This document shows positions 46,757-57,809 of a DNA stretch of 64,000 bases, piece after piece. This DNA is from Fennellomyces sp. T-0311. Lineage: Eukaryota > Mucoromycota > Mucoromycetes > Mucorales > Lichtheimiaceae. The stretch is taken from NCBI GenBank assembly GCA_025266875.1, contig JALLLT010000038.1, forward strand, positions 248,001-312,000. Direction: 5' to 3'. Numbering within the stretch: position 1 is the stretch's first letter; each line of letters opens with the position of its first letter. A program made the translations under genes and the position numbers. A model generated the notes under the pieces. The model did no database searches and was not told where the DNA came from. It worked only from the letters and a program-made list of their open reading frames with translations.

Positions 46757-49700
46757 GGCTGCACAGCTGAATAAGTGTCAATTCTTCTTTCCTTAGGTCG
46801 TATCGGTATGAGGGAAGGCGTCACGGTGGGAAGGGGGGTTGGATGGATGGGTGGGTAACGGATCAAAAAGCGTGAGGGCGCTATGCTTATATATACACTG
46901 GAGCAAGGAAAAGAAGAAAAAGGAAACGGGGAAGAAAGAGAGAAAAGAAAGAAAAAGCTTCTTTATTCTTATTATCGCATTCATTATATTAAGTTTATCG
47001 GCGAGACAGCCAAGCGCTGCCACGATCGTGTGTGGTCGCCTGGTCGTACCTGAGCTTAGTAATTCATTGGCTGTCAAGTTTACGCCCAGGCTATTCTGTT
47101 TTGCTCTCAGGGCCTGCCCACAATGCGCTGTTCTCAGAGTAAAGAGAGCGAAAGGGCAGTTGCAGACGGCCCGACGGTCTTACTCGCTGTTTCCATTTTT
47201 AATACTCGTGTAGGACCACGCGGTTAGCTTTGTGTCGCCGAGGCGCCCACCCTTTTACAACCTGTGGATATGCAAGCCAATCGTTCCCTGATCGCAAGCC
47301 AATGCCAAGCACATGTTGCCTAGCTATGCGTTGCCATCTCGCATGTTGTAGGTTTGCTATGTGGCAAGACATGAGTCTGTTTTTTTTTCAGGACCAAGAA
47401 AAGAAAAACATAAGCTTCCACTCCTTGTCCAGTCTCCCTGTTTTTGTGTACCCGAGCTAGATTTGCTGAGAGAAAACGCGTCAGATCAGGGTGGATTGTT
47501 CCACCAAAGCACCCGCTGCTCTGTGTCAATCTCGATACGGGATACAGCCGCATAGAAAAAACATTATGGCAAAGCATGGCCTTCGGAGCAAAACAAACGA
47601 CTGAAGGGCGTTTTACTTTAGGTTGCACAACCTAAATTTTCGGCCTTCGTTGCTGTTGACGACCCACGCAACTTTTTTTGGTGACACCATCGTGGAGTTT
47701 CTTTACAGCTATTTCTTTTCTGACAGGCTAAATCACCTTCGAGTGGAATTCCTTGTATTACGATAACATGGGATCTTCGGAACCATTATCCCCTCTGTCT
47801 GTGCACGAGCTACATATTTTTCTCAGAACGCAAGCCGGATATCCCACTACTTTGTTATAGTCTATTTCAATGGATCGTGTACCCCCACCCCCAAGCTTTC
47901 GGTTCGTTAGTTCCGCACTTTTTTTTACCTTTTTCCTTTATTTTTCAGTAATCTCGATTGCATGGCGTGCATCACGTTTCTTTTTGTTCTCGATTTGATC
48001 GGAGCTTCGGCCGCCGTCGCTACCGTCGCTGTTAAGCTCTAGACTTTTTAACCGACTTGCTAAACCCACTGATGTCGCACGTATACATTGTTCTCGAGCT
48101 TTCAACAATAAAATGTCTCTGTGTCTGCAATTGCAGTGTAGTTATCTGCTATGTGGATCGACCGCTTCACATCGTACGATTTACACGAATTTAAGGTATA
48201 TTGGTCATCAAGTGGCGCACATCGATCACAAAAAGTGTGCCTACTTTTGTACACTCAGACACCCTGTTATAGCACTGATCCAGTGCATAACCAGAAGTAG
48301 TTTTAGATACAATATACTATAAAAATCCTAATACTTGGATCCTAACGACGACGTGTGTGGTTTTTGTACGCCCGTACGTGCACGATTTCTCCAACTGGTT
48401 TCCCTGATGTCATAGGGTCTATTCGATCTCGGATCTTGTCAAACGTCGTCGACTGCAAGGATCTTAACCAAGTGTTGTAATGTATTGGCCCGAAATAATG
48501 TGTAAATGTCAACGTAAACCATGTGCTACACGGATGTCAAATCCACCAGCAATAATGCGGACTCGTATATTATATTTTTTACTGGGAAGTACCGGAAAAC
48601 AACGTAAGGAACGATCAATTTTTTTTTCGCGATCAAGAAAAAAATGCTTAATAAGGCTACCTGTGAATTACTTTTAACTGAAACCGGCAACGGAAAGTCG
48701 TACATATAGCACAGCCCCGTCCATGGCTTCCATTCCGCGGCGACAGGATAGAATTTTACAATGGCGTTTCGGATAAGCCAAAAAAAAGATTCCGAGAAGA
48801 AAAAGTGTTTCTAGGTCCCTTTGACATTCACGTTGAAGTCCTGTGACCGTTAGGCATCAAACCTATGCTTCTTATAGTGCTTTCTTTTAGTCAGAGATTA
48901 TTTTAATATAGTTACTTAGTTGCAATATAAATACGCCATGGGGAATTATTATAAACCTTGACGGACGAAAGGGGGGGCTCTCGGAACGTAAAATTGATCC
49001 CCGGAAGCGCGGCAGGGCAGCGGTAAAGCCGAGTCTCTCTCTGTGTGTGTAAAGTATATTTATTATATTCGGAAGTAGACAGCATATCAGGTGTGCTCAT
49101 TGTTGACATTTGCCTGGAATTCTTTTTTGTCGAATGATTCTTTCGCGCTCTAAATATTTTCGGATACTCCCGAAAAACTGGTCTAGATCCTTTCTCTCTC
49201 GTCCAAACATAATAAGCGCTACCACGCAACCCAAGTTGATGTGTGTATCCGGCACGGTCTCTGAGATAACTATGACAAATATTAATTACAGATGCAGCCA
49301 ATTAATTCAATAGTATAGTGACACCCTCAGCTGCAGTGGTACGTATGTATAACTTAACATTGCCTCAGTATATATAAAGAGGAATAGAGTGTATGGGTCT
49401 TGCGCACGAATGGCAACCTGTGTTATCCCAGCTTCATCAGTTGACGCAATTTCGGTATTCCAATTGCTGCCAACTATTAAGTGCACTAAATTATTGATGC
49501 ATGTTTAATATTGTTAACATTGATAGGTTTTAAAATAGCGCACATGCGGCCGATTATGCCCAAAAGAAGAACTGTCGAGCCATCCAAAATTAGATACGAA
49601 TGCGACTATTGGTGAATAGTAAAGTGAGAATGGTACCTGTCCCAACTGAACGGTAGACTGTGTCTATGGCATGAGTAAATACCCAAGACAGCGGATTTCG

Positions 49701-50840
49701 GTACTATATATGAATTCAAAGTAATCATAAAGGAAAAACTATATGTTATAGATAAATTCGGAATGCACTGTAAGTGATTGATGAAGATTATATGTCTTCT
49801 GTCAGAGAATAAGTGAATAACTGCTGTATTTCCAACATTACACCATACGTACAAAGCATCACCAGAAATCCCGGCTTGGGTTTTAAACGTATCTTAGACA
49901 ATAATTGTTGCATTGCTTACTATCTCACAAAGTTCTGTGATTAAACTCGACCGCGTATGGAAATGGCAGCTTGGCATGATAACAAACAATCCCCCTATTC
50001 GAGTTTATACATTACAAAGACGATATTGTACATAGTGAATTTCAGTACGTACATGACTTCAAATAATGAATTGAAAATAAATACTGTACGGTAAAGTGGT
50101 ATGGATGATCCAAGTTCATGTGTAACTTTACAGAGTCGTGATGGTTATTTTATCCTTAGACTGTGTAGTGCTCAAACTTTCGAATTTTTTGACACTATCT
50201 TCTACTGTTCCATTTACTATGTCGGGTTGTAATATTTGCCGTTCATGTATGTGTAGCTTCACCATATGCAATTTTAGGATAGTCTTAATTACGAGCACTT
50301 GGCATGAGCACATACGTCAGGAGGTGTTGGTAAACAACCATGTGATACTACATTTGGATGATTATATCCCGCTGCCAGGGTGCTTTCACTATGCTTCAAT
50401 GTCTTCGATCTGCTGTCAGGAGGACAAGGAATTATCATGTTTTTTATAGGAAACTTTTGTCCACAGAAAAAGCAAAGTATGATCAATTGTCATCTTCATA
50501 TGACCATCGGCAGAAGATCAGAGTTTGATTTTCAGAATTCTGTTAGAGTAGGCACAGGCCCTGTACTACACTCTGTAAAACGGAGCTAGGCTTCTGAGAT
50601 CCCTTTCGTCATTATGTAAGTTAAGCGTACCCTTCCATTCTCTACACAGTAGTGCTAGGCTACTTAAATTTATTATTCTGCCCATATAAATAACCACTTG
50701 ACTGGTTTTTGTTCGAGATAACGGAATCGGATCACTTTAACAATATACAGACACCTATTTTATTTACGTACAATTGTTTTACTTGTCACTTCATACTAAA
50801 CGTCTTTTTAAAATAAAGAACAGAAGCCGGGTCCGTATTT
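46757..50840. other. gene-poor region, nothing supported
   Basis: About 4 kb without a convincing gene. It starts with the RGS gene promoter, and AT content rises after 48 kb. A near-perfect 20-bp palindrome lies at 47617-47636 (9-bp arms). A GT/CT microsatellite occurs near 49030-49050. The longest frame (48912-49301, minus, 129 codons) has no domain or bias. Fragments at 50138-50589 are unsupported. Confidence 0.45.
47617..47636. repeat. 20-bp palindrome
   Basis: TTTAGGTTG-CA-CAACCTAAA: 9-bp perfect arms with a 2-bp centre. It might be a dyad binding site, a small hairpin or chance. No gene is close. Confidence 0.5.
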
Positions 50841-50848
50841 GAAACGAC

Positions 50849-52215
50849 TATAAGCAAGTTCCAATACATTTAATATGATCTTCATCCTTCCTGACAACTG
50901 GAAAGAGCATTCACCTGGGCTCATGGGTATCGAATGAAATCACGAAAAGTATAATACATTCTGTGCAGTCTTTCTCGGGCAACGACAGATATGCCCTGAT
51001 CCTGTCATCTTTGGATGTCAGTGTAGAATCCATCCAACCTTCTTCAGTCGCTTTGTGCGGCACATGTGCGTTTCGGGCAGGAGGTTCAGTCCGAAACGGC
51101 TGGATCGTGGCGGTGCAACGATCATAAATGTCAAGGATGACCACCTTACGCTGGGCACTTACAAATAAACTAGACTTTCTAGTTCTGTATCCCCCCTCCT
51201 CAATTCAGCATTGAAGAAAGAGGTAAAACGGCTTGCATACGATGGTGCACTCTCATCAATAGTAACCAGAATGTACTTGGAGTTTATGGTCAAAATTCTT
51301 TCGCTGAAACGGGATAGTCTGTGAAAGGTGTTCTTTCAATATCAAAACCATCCGCTGGTGAAACGTGCACCGATCCAGAACACTGCCATATTCTTCTTCA
51401 ATGATGTCGGTGCAACCATCGTGCTTACTGGTACTATCCGGATTAGGGTAATCAAAGGATAAAGTTGAAAGGCATTTTGTTGCCAAGAGACCGAAAAAGT
51501 GGACAGCTAAATCGCCAACGTCGTTATTGTAACCAAACTTGATACCCTCCATAAGGCTAGGAAGCAACATTAACTAGCGAAAAAGGACACCGCTGTGAGC
51601 CTCACTGTTAATCCTTTGACGAATATCCCAAGATTCGTATTGAATATGTGTCCCACTGTGATGGTCGCCGGCATATCCAGTGTTGAGATATCAATTATAC
51701 CAGCAGACTATAGATCCACATTGCGGCCAATAAAAGGTATCTTGATGGTAATGACGGCTTTCTTCGGAGTCCATGCACGTTTGCGTCACCGAGATCCTGC
51801 TATATCCTCTAGATCTATGTACATCCCACTATCCTTGGCAAGAGCATTAAATTACGGTGTCAGGGCTATAGTATAATGAGCTCGCTTGCACACCAGTTGA
51901 ATCTATTGAATTTCTACTCCTTTTCTTCATGTTCCCATTGTTCGATGAATATTTAGTCGAACCAAATGAATACATTATTAGATCCTTGCAGATTTTTTGG
52001 ATGATTTATCCGAATTTGACACATTGGACATTGTGATACGATGCCCCTTTTGCCTTCCCATGGTTTGTTACTTGGTATCAATTTGATATGAAATTATAGT
52101 GTGTTAACCTCGGTCATCTCTATCATACTCACCGCAGATCAGTTCCAGGAATACGAAAGTCTTTTTTTTTATCAGAGCCGCATATCAGCGAAAATGCAAA
52201 CAGGCATCTAGGGCA
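50849..52215 (-). pseudogene. decayed HET-domain gene, paralogue of the intact gene at 22.4 kb
   Basis: Reading the minus strand in shifting frames recovers the HET blocks in order. At ~52010 IIQKICKDL matches VQHICKDF; at ~51970-51950 FIWFD-stop matches YIWYDQ (stop TAA 51955-51953). At ~51786-51710 stop-RKRAWTPKKA and IPFIGRNVDL match WRTRAWTLEEA and LLFVGRNVYL, with TGA at 51788-51786 where Trp is expected and TAG at 51710-51708. Then GIIDISTLDMPATITVGH matches the TGWISG region; about 390 bp seem to be missing in between. The end (~51000-50860) reads EGWMDSTLTSKD, RAYLSL, CTECIILF and FPVVRKDEDH, matching GEIWVNTNLQS, GAYLSL, CKSCVILY and YPVVIQEDDH, with stops at 50913-50911 and near 50850. 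It is therefore non-functional. A possible YAAL at ~52180 marks the N-terminal limit. Confidence 0.75.
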
Positions 52216-53462
52216 ATTGTAGCTTAAAGCAAATCACTCCTGTGGCACGAAAGATACAGAAGAGTTTCATACCCGCACGCATCACCTCAGTGTCGATATA
52301 CCTTTGCAGAATCGTTGCATCCGGTTATAACTGAGGTTTCGAAGAATGGACATTCCCATTATCAAGCCTTTTCCTAGCCCTCTTCACGAGTCGCGTTATC
52401 ATCGCTTCGATTGCCGACAAGTAGCACTGCTGTGTCCTCCTTGTTATAATACAATAATACTCCCCAATACTCATCGGGATCATCGAATTATTGTAAGCTA
52501 TCATAGCTCCAGCAGTAGACTGAACTGCTAATTTAAAGACGAGTGAGAAGTCATCTATTCCTTGTCGTGAAGCAAGATGTTGAAAAGTAAGCTTTCTGGC
52601 TCTAAATCATCTTTCGGAATTTGTCGGTAGCTTCATTCATATTAATAATGTATGTTCATTTACGCATTACCAGATCTTTTGAGGAAGGTTGAACGTCAAA
52701 GATTCCTGACTGAGGTCCCGTTCATATTGATCAGCATTAGTTGCTAAAGAAACTTAAAGATGTGCAAGGAACTATCTGTTGCATGCTATCAGATCATAAA
52801 AATGGACTTTTTGCTGCCTCACTTAATTTGAACTTTCCAGTTACCACCTGAACATAACGATGAACGTAAATGCGAAAGAATAGAATGCTGATGTTAATCG
52901 CAACAGCATCTACCCTGCAAATCATTGATTACAATCGATTGTTAGCGTAATCACCCCAGTTGTCACAGTGCTAGCTCGTTGTCTCACTCTTCCAGAACTG
53001 GGGGCTTCTGTTACAACGACGCTGTACTATTCGTTGCTTATTGCGTTTGTGTTTGGATTCTGGGCTAAACTCCTTAAGTGTAGCTGATGGTGGCACATTA
53101 TCACGAGTCAGCAGCTCCTCCACTGACGACAGCCAGCACTAGTCTGATCACTGTGGAAACATCTATTCGATATCTTATCTATACGGGGTCTGTCAAAAGC
53201 ACAAACAGAAATAAGGTATTTGCCACCTCAGCAATTTCCAAACCTGGTTCCCACTTGCGTATTCCAGGAACAACGAATGAAGAACTTCGTTCCTTAATTT
53301 CATTTTATGTTATAGTCCAATCGTAAAACAGGCTCACACGATTTAAACCGAATGGACAAAAAAAAAAAGTAATGTTTTACTTGCTTTTAAGAATGATTTT
53401 TTTTTCTAAAACAAAAGTGCTAGTTTAAATGATATATTCAAGTGATTATGATGGGTTTTAGC
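52216..53462. other. intergenic region upstream of the HET relic
   Basis: AT-rich. Plus frames at 52346-52531 and 53087-53326 show no family resemblance. It may include the dead promoter and N-terminal part of the HET relic, too diverged for me to trace. Nothing else was recognised. Confidence 0.4.
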
Positions 53463-54061
53463 TTAGTATTGGGAGGCCATTTGTTGGCAGGACTTGAGGG
53501 CATCCAGATACCACTGGCACGCGGAGATGTCGTTGTTGCTGTTTTCCAAGCACTTGGTGAAGGCCTTGGCATCAGCTTCGCAGGCGATAGCACCGGGCTG
53601 CTGCTGCTGGATAGGCTGGTATTGAGGTTGCTGGTACTGTTGCTGGTACTGAGGAGCAGCTTGGGGCTGTTCAGCAGGCTTGTCATCAGAGCCACTGAAG
53701 ATGCTAGAGACACCGTTGGCGAGGGTGTGGCCTACAGCAGAACCGACAGCAACACCAGCAGCAGTGGTGGCCATTTGAGCGAACAAACCAGGCTGTTGGG
53801 GCTGGACAACAGCGGGAGTGCTAGGAGCAGGAGCGGGTGTCATGGCGTGCTGCTGCTGAGGAGGAGCATGGTGCTGTGCTGGTGGTGGTGCAGCAGGTCT
53901 CGATGCTGGTGGAGGTGGGGGAGCTTGACGCACAGGCATGGTGTGTGCCTGACGGGTCTGCTGAGCAGGTGCGGAACGTCTGGTCTAGTAACAACAAAGC
54001 ATTCATGTTAGCATGAAGCGGCAATGCGAATTTTTCAAATTGATCTTACTTGGCGAGGCAT
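53463..54061 (-). CDS. MIX17: twin CX9C mitochondrial protein, Mix17/CHCHD2-CHCHD10-like
   Basis: Two exons (54061-54050 encoding only MPRQ, and 53984-53463) give 177 residues. A Pro/Ala/Gln-rich N terminus precedes the conserved glycine-rich membrane-associated segment MATTAAGVAVGSAVGHTLAN. A Gln-rich linker leads to the CHCH domain with two CX9C motifs, CEADAKAFTKC and CQWYLDALKSC. Such proteins are imported and oxidised by Mia40 in the intermembrane space; Mix17 and CHCHD2/10 associate with cristae and respiratory-chain maintenance. The glutamine/proline expansion is longer than in yeast. The gene is divergent from the mitochondrial kinase gene, 0.8 kb away. Confidence 0.92.
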
Positions 54062-54859
54062 GGTAAAGAATCAAGAGGAATGTCGTGGAAAACGTTGCGA
54101 ACTCTCTTTGTTTATTGAATTAAATGTAAACCCCGACTTGATTTTTGTGGAGCCGGGCCGATTCCAAGATCCAATGAGTCAAACGGAAGACTTCTAGGAA
54201 CGGAAGAATGGATTATCCAATAAACTTTGTTACGGCAGCTCATACCTTATTGATCCGAATGCAGGATTCCCTAAAGTCTTTAACTGAATGTTGTCAGCTG
54301 AAAATAACGTTTACAGCTCGATAAAAGATGACTGCTTTTTCTGCTGCCATAGCAACAGATTGGAAATCTCATCCCGTGACAACCGGTCTGTATGCCACAC
54401 GATTTCAATCGTAATAATAAAACGGTATCCTAATCTGAGGATCGATAGATAAGCTTGGCTGATGTATTTTGTTGGCGGTAGCTGCACATATATGCCTGAA
54501 GTGCTTTGCTGAACTTCAGCTATGAATCACAACTCTGGTGTTTCATAGTTCGTGTGTAACTAACCAAGAATCCTGAAGACCCTGTTATACCTTATTGGTG
54601 CAGGTGTCCGCAGGAGCGCCAAAATTTTATTAAAAAATGCACAGTAGTCCTGTCATTGCGAGTCTCTGTGCAAACTTTCTACCTTCATACAAGCCAATCT
54701 TCTTAAGCATGCGTTCGTTACGCAATATGGCATCATAACACATATAAAGCCACACTGGACTTGGACCAGGCGGCTGGCGCATCACTAAATAAAAATTCCG
54801 GCAACAGCAGCTGCTATCAATTTATACCGATCTCAGATCCGAGTTGCTATATCTTTATC
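54062..54859. promoter_or_regulatory. divergent promoter region, Mix17-like / mitochondrial kinase
   Basis: Both flanking products are mitochondrial. An X-box-like CATAGCAACAG occurs at 54348-54358, near the middle. A TATA box (ATATAAAG, 54743-54749) stands about 115 bp upstream of the kinase ATG. No small gene was seen in the gap. Confidence 0.5.
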
Positions 54860-56489
54860 ATGCGCTCGTTTTTCCAGCTTCTGGCCAGACGCTCCCATTT
54901 GCGATCGCCAGTAAATCGTCGCTTTATTTCGTCGTGCCATTCTGTCCGTGGCAATGGCTCTGAATCATCACAACGCGACTTACCGCCTAACGCAGCATTC
55001 GATTCCATAAAGTCTGATTCGCCTTACCACTTTTACCAGACCAAAATTCTCGAAGAATTTGTGCGTCGACCAGCCAATGCCAGTACGTTACGACAATACA
55101 TTTTCTTTGGGCGGCAAATGACAAGCGATCGGCTCATCACCGCAGCCAACTGGGTACGGGACGAGCTATTGACACGATTGGCACATCGCATTCGCGACTT
55201 TCAGCAACTGCCCTTCTTCGTAGGCACGAATCCACATATTGAATTCGTATACAAGCTATATTGGCTCGCCTTTGAAAAGCTGCGAAAACAACCACCTATT
55301 GACAACCTCCAAGATAATACGCATTTTTGCCAGGTTTTACAGGAGATATTGGAGGAAGGTCAGCTGGTGGTTCCCAGGCTGGCACTGGGTGTCACTGAAT
55401 GCGCGGCGTATTACGATCGATCGCAAGATCTCGATCGCTTTGTGAACCGTATGCTGCGTTCCAGGATCTCACGTCGCATGCTAGCTGAACAACATCTGGC
55501 GCTCACAGAAGCTCATGATCATGACTGGGATATGATGGGTGAGGGTGGAGATGGCTACGTTGGTATCATCTTTGTCCGATGTTCAGCAAGTGATTTGGTA
55601 ACCAGGGCAATCGAGCTTGTCAAGCGCCATGCACAGACTATCTACGCGCCATCAGATAGAGGAGCCATATGGTCACCCCCGGCTATCCACGTCGATGTCC
55701 ATCATGACACACAGGGCATGCAGCAGGCGGAGGACCGCGATGATATAATATTTGCCTATGTAGGATATATTTGTTCTCCTCGTGTGTTTCGGCGCACGTG
55801 CTAATCATATTGTTTGACAGATTCCCGAACACCTTGAGTACATACTATTCGAGCTGCTAAGCAACGCGGTGCGATTCACCATGGAGACTTGTGATAAGCA
55901 GGGAAAGCCGTATGTGCCTGTGCACCTTACTGTGAATGCCAATGAGAAGGATATCTTCTTCCGCGTATCCGACCAAGCCGGAGGGATACCACCTGATGTT
56001 TACAGCCAACTTTGGTCGTACCAAGCCCGAGCTCCCACAGGACAGTTCCAACATTTCCATCATATCCAAAAGATGCCTGCCAACATCAATGAGCGCGCGA
56101 CACAAGCAGAGGATCTAGGCCCTGTCCATCTCGGGTTCGGACTCATCATGAGCCGAGTGTATGCCGAGTTCTGGGGAGGCGAATTGCAGGTGATGTCTAT
56201 GCAAGGTTATGGAACAGATGCATATGTGCGGATACCTCGACTGGGTACCAAGGCAGAGAATCTAGGGTTCGAGGATCATCCGTCGGTGACTCCTACCACA
56301 GCCAAGCCGCCCACTTCGCCATACAAAGAAACGCGAAATAGCAATGGTTCCCGGCGAGAAAACCAGGGATCACCGCAGACGCAGCAGCAAGGCGCCAATT
56401 GGTACCATCCCTCGATCGTACAGCGCAACACGCCGACAAACATGAATGACGGCGATGGATGGAGCAAGAGCTGCATGTTGGTCAGTTAG
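54860..56489 (+). CDS. mitochondrial PDK/BCKDK-type protein kinase, Pkp2-like
   Basis: Two exons (54860-55759, 55821-56489) encode 522 residues. The N terminus MRSFFQLLARRSHLRS is a presequence. An N-terminal four-helix domain holds FFGRQMTSDRLITAANWVRDE-type sequence (run split: FFGRQM, ANWVRDELLTRLAHRI). The GHKL ATPase domain has the N box (LFELLSNAVRF), G1 box (VSDQAGGIP), G2 region (LGFGLIMSRVYAEFWGGEL) and GYGTDAYVRIP. This family phosphorylates pyruvate or branched-chain 2-oxoacid dehydrogenase E1; I cannot decide which. A ~90-residue Ser/Pro/Gln-rich C-terminal tail after the core and the acidic insert in the regulatory domain (EAHDHDWDMMGEGGDG) are longer than in animal PDKs. I chose ATG 54860 because the upstream in-frame part is not presequence-like. 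Confidence 0.88.
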
Positions 56490-56658
56490 AAAGTGAAAGA
56501 GAGCACCATTGATCCGTTGCCCCCACCACACAAACACACACATACACAAACATATACACACATTGATTTCAGTTTTTCCCTGTTGTACAGCAACGATAAT
56601 TTGTAACACATATCAAAGTAGGATACGAATGCCATCACAAAAGCTCTATACATTTTAT

Positions 56659-57427
56659 TTAAGCCTTGACAGCATACTTGCGAAGAGGGAAGTGGGCCAA
56701 CTTCTTCTTCTGCTTCTCGGTCTTCAACTTGCGCTCATAGGGGGTCAAAGCACGGCGCATGGCACGGGTCTTCTTGACACGGAGATCCAAGGGGATGTAC
56801 TTCTTCTTCTGGTAGAAGAGACGAAGCTGCTCACGCTGGGTCTGGTTGATAACGGTCAAAGTACGGGCAATGTTCTTGCGGGCAGTGCCACTAATTTTTT
56901 TTTACGTGTAAGTTTTCACCCCTTGTCAAGCAATACAATGAACTCACATTTGGTGAAGCTTGGACGCAGAGCCACCAGCAACCTTCTGGACGCGAAGAGA
57001 AGCAAGCTCCTGCTTCTGCTCATCAAGGATCTTGAGGAGCTCGGCCTTGTTCTTGTTGCGAAGTTCGTAGGCTTTGACGGCAACCTAGCAACAATTCAAC
57101 AATATTAGTTTTTAAGTCGAAAAAAAAACCTGTTAACGATCGATGCATTTCCGTTCTCCCTCCCTTTCCTCCATCGTCTCCCTTCGTAAATGCCACCGCG
57201 CGAACAAAAAAAATTGGGTCGTCAATGCCGGGTACACGAAATGTGAAAATTGGGTTGCAAGACCTTCTTGCACGAATGGGCGATTTAGAATCAGATATTG
57301 CACGCCGGTCGAACAGCGAGGCGAAACAACGCCATATCGATGGATGGATGCACGGATGGATGGAGTGATGGAGGGGTCGGGTAACTGGGTATACACCTGA
57401 TCATCGTTATATCGGCAGGCTTACCAT
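56659..57427 (-). CDS. RPL35: cytosolic large-subunit ribosomal protein uL29 (L35)
   Basis: Three exons: 57427-57425, which is just the ATG, then 57084-56949 (approximately) and ~56892-56659. They encode about 123 residues. The first intron (GTAAGC...TAG, about 340 bp) directly follows the start codon. The protein reads [18 protein letters not shown], then [18 protein letters not shown] and [18 protein letters not shown], ending [10 protein letters not shown]. All are diagnostic uL29 segments. uL29 lies at the polypeptide exit tunnel and contacts SRP and nascent-chain factors. A long intron right behind the ATG is common in fungal ribosomal protein genes and may carry regulatory signals; here it includes GGATGGATG-type repeats. 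Confidence 0.92.
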
Positions 57428-57809
57428 TTGAAAAAGAGGGCGGGCAAAGGGTTGGCCGCCACAACCGCCTGTATCTTCCTCACGGTGACCGTTAATTTCC
57501 TTTTTGGGAACCGCTTGCTTCCACTACGCTTCTCGCTTTTGATCCATGTTTCTACTTTAACTGGTTACTTCGGATATTTGTGCTATTGCAGTTTACAGCG
57601 TATAAGCCAGTTGCATTATATACTTCATTATAGCTTAATGATGTTATTGTCAGGTTTACTGTACGAAGAGGTACTAGTATAAAAAGACACAGGCTTTCCC
57701 ATCGTGGTTCCCTATCATGGTGCTTGATATCGTTAAACGTTAGTGTCATTAATAATGTGTGCATTATCTCTCAGTGCTATTTGGTTTGCTGGCTGTTCGA
57801 CTGTAAACA

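Noticed and set aside
47962..48042. 26-codon hydrophobic frame resembling a signal peptide
   Set aside because: Too short to support without transcription evidence; no wider frame.
48912..49301. 129-codon minus frame in the gene-poor region
   Set aside because: No resemblance to HET or any other family, and no splice context or bias.
51595..51876. 93-codon plus frame
   Set aside because: It lies opposite the recognisable HET relic, whose minus-strand sequence explains the conserved pattern.
46757..53462. Transposon as the cause of the gene-poor stretch
   Set aside because: No long terminal repeats, terminal inverted repeats or reverse-transcriptase or transposase motifs were found; only the HET relic is recognisable.
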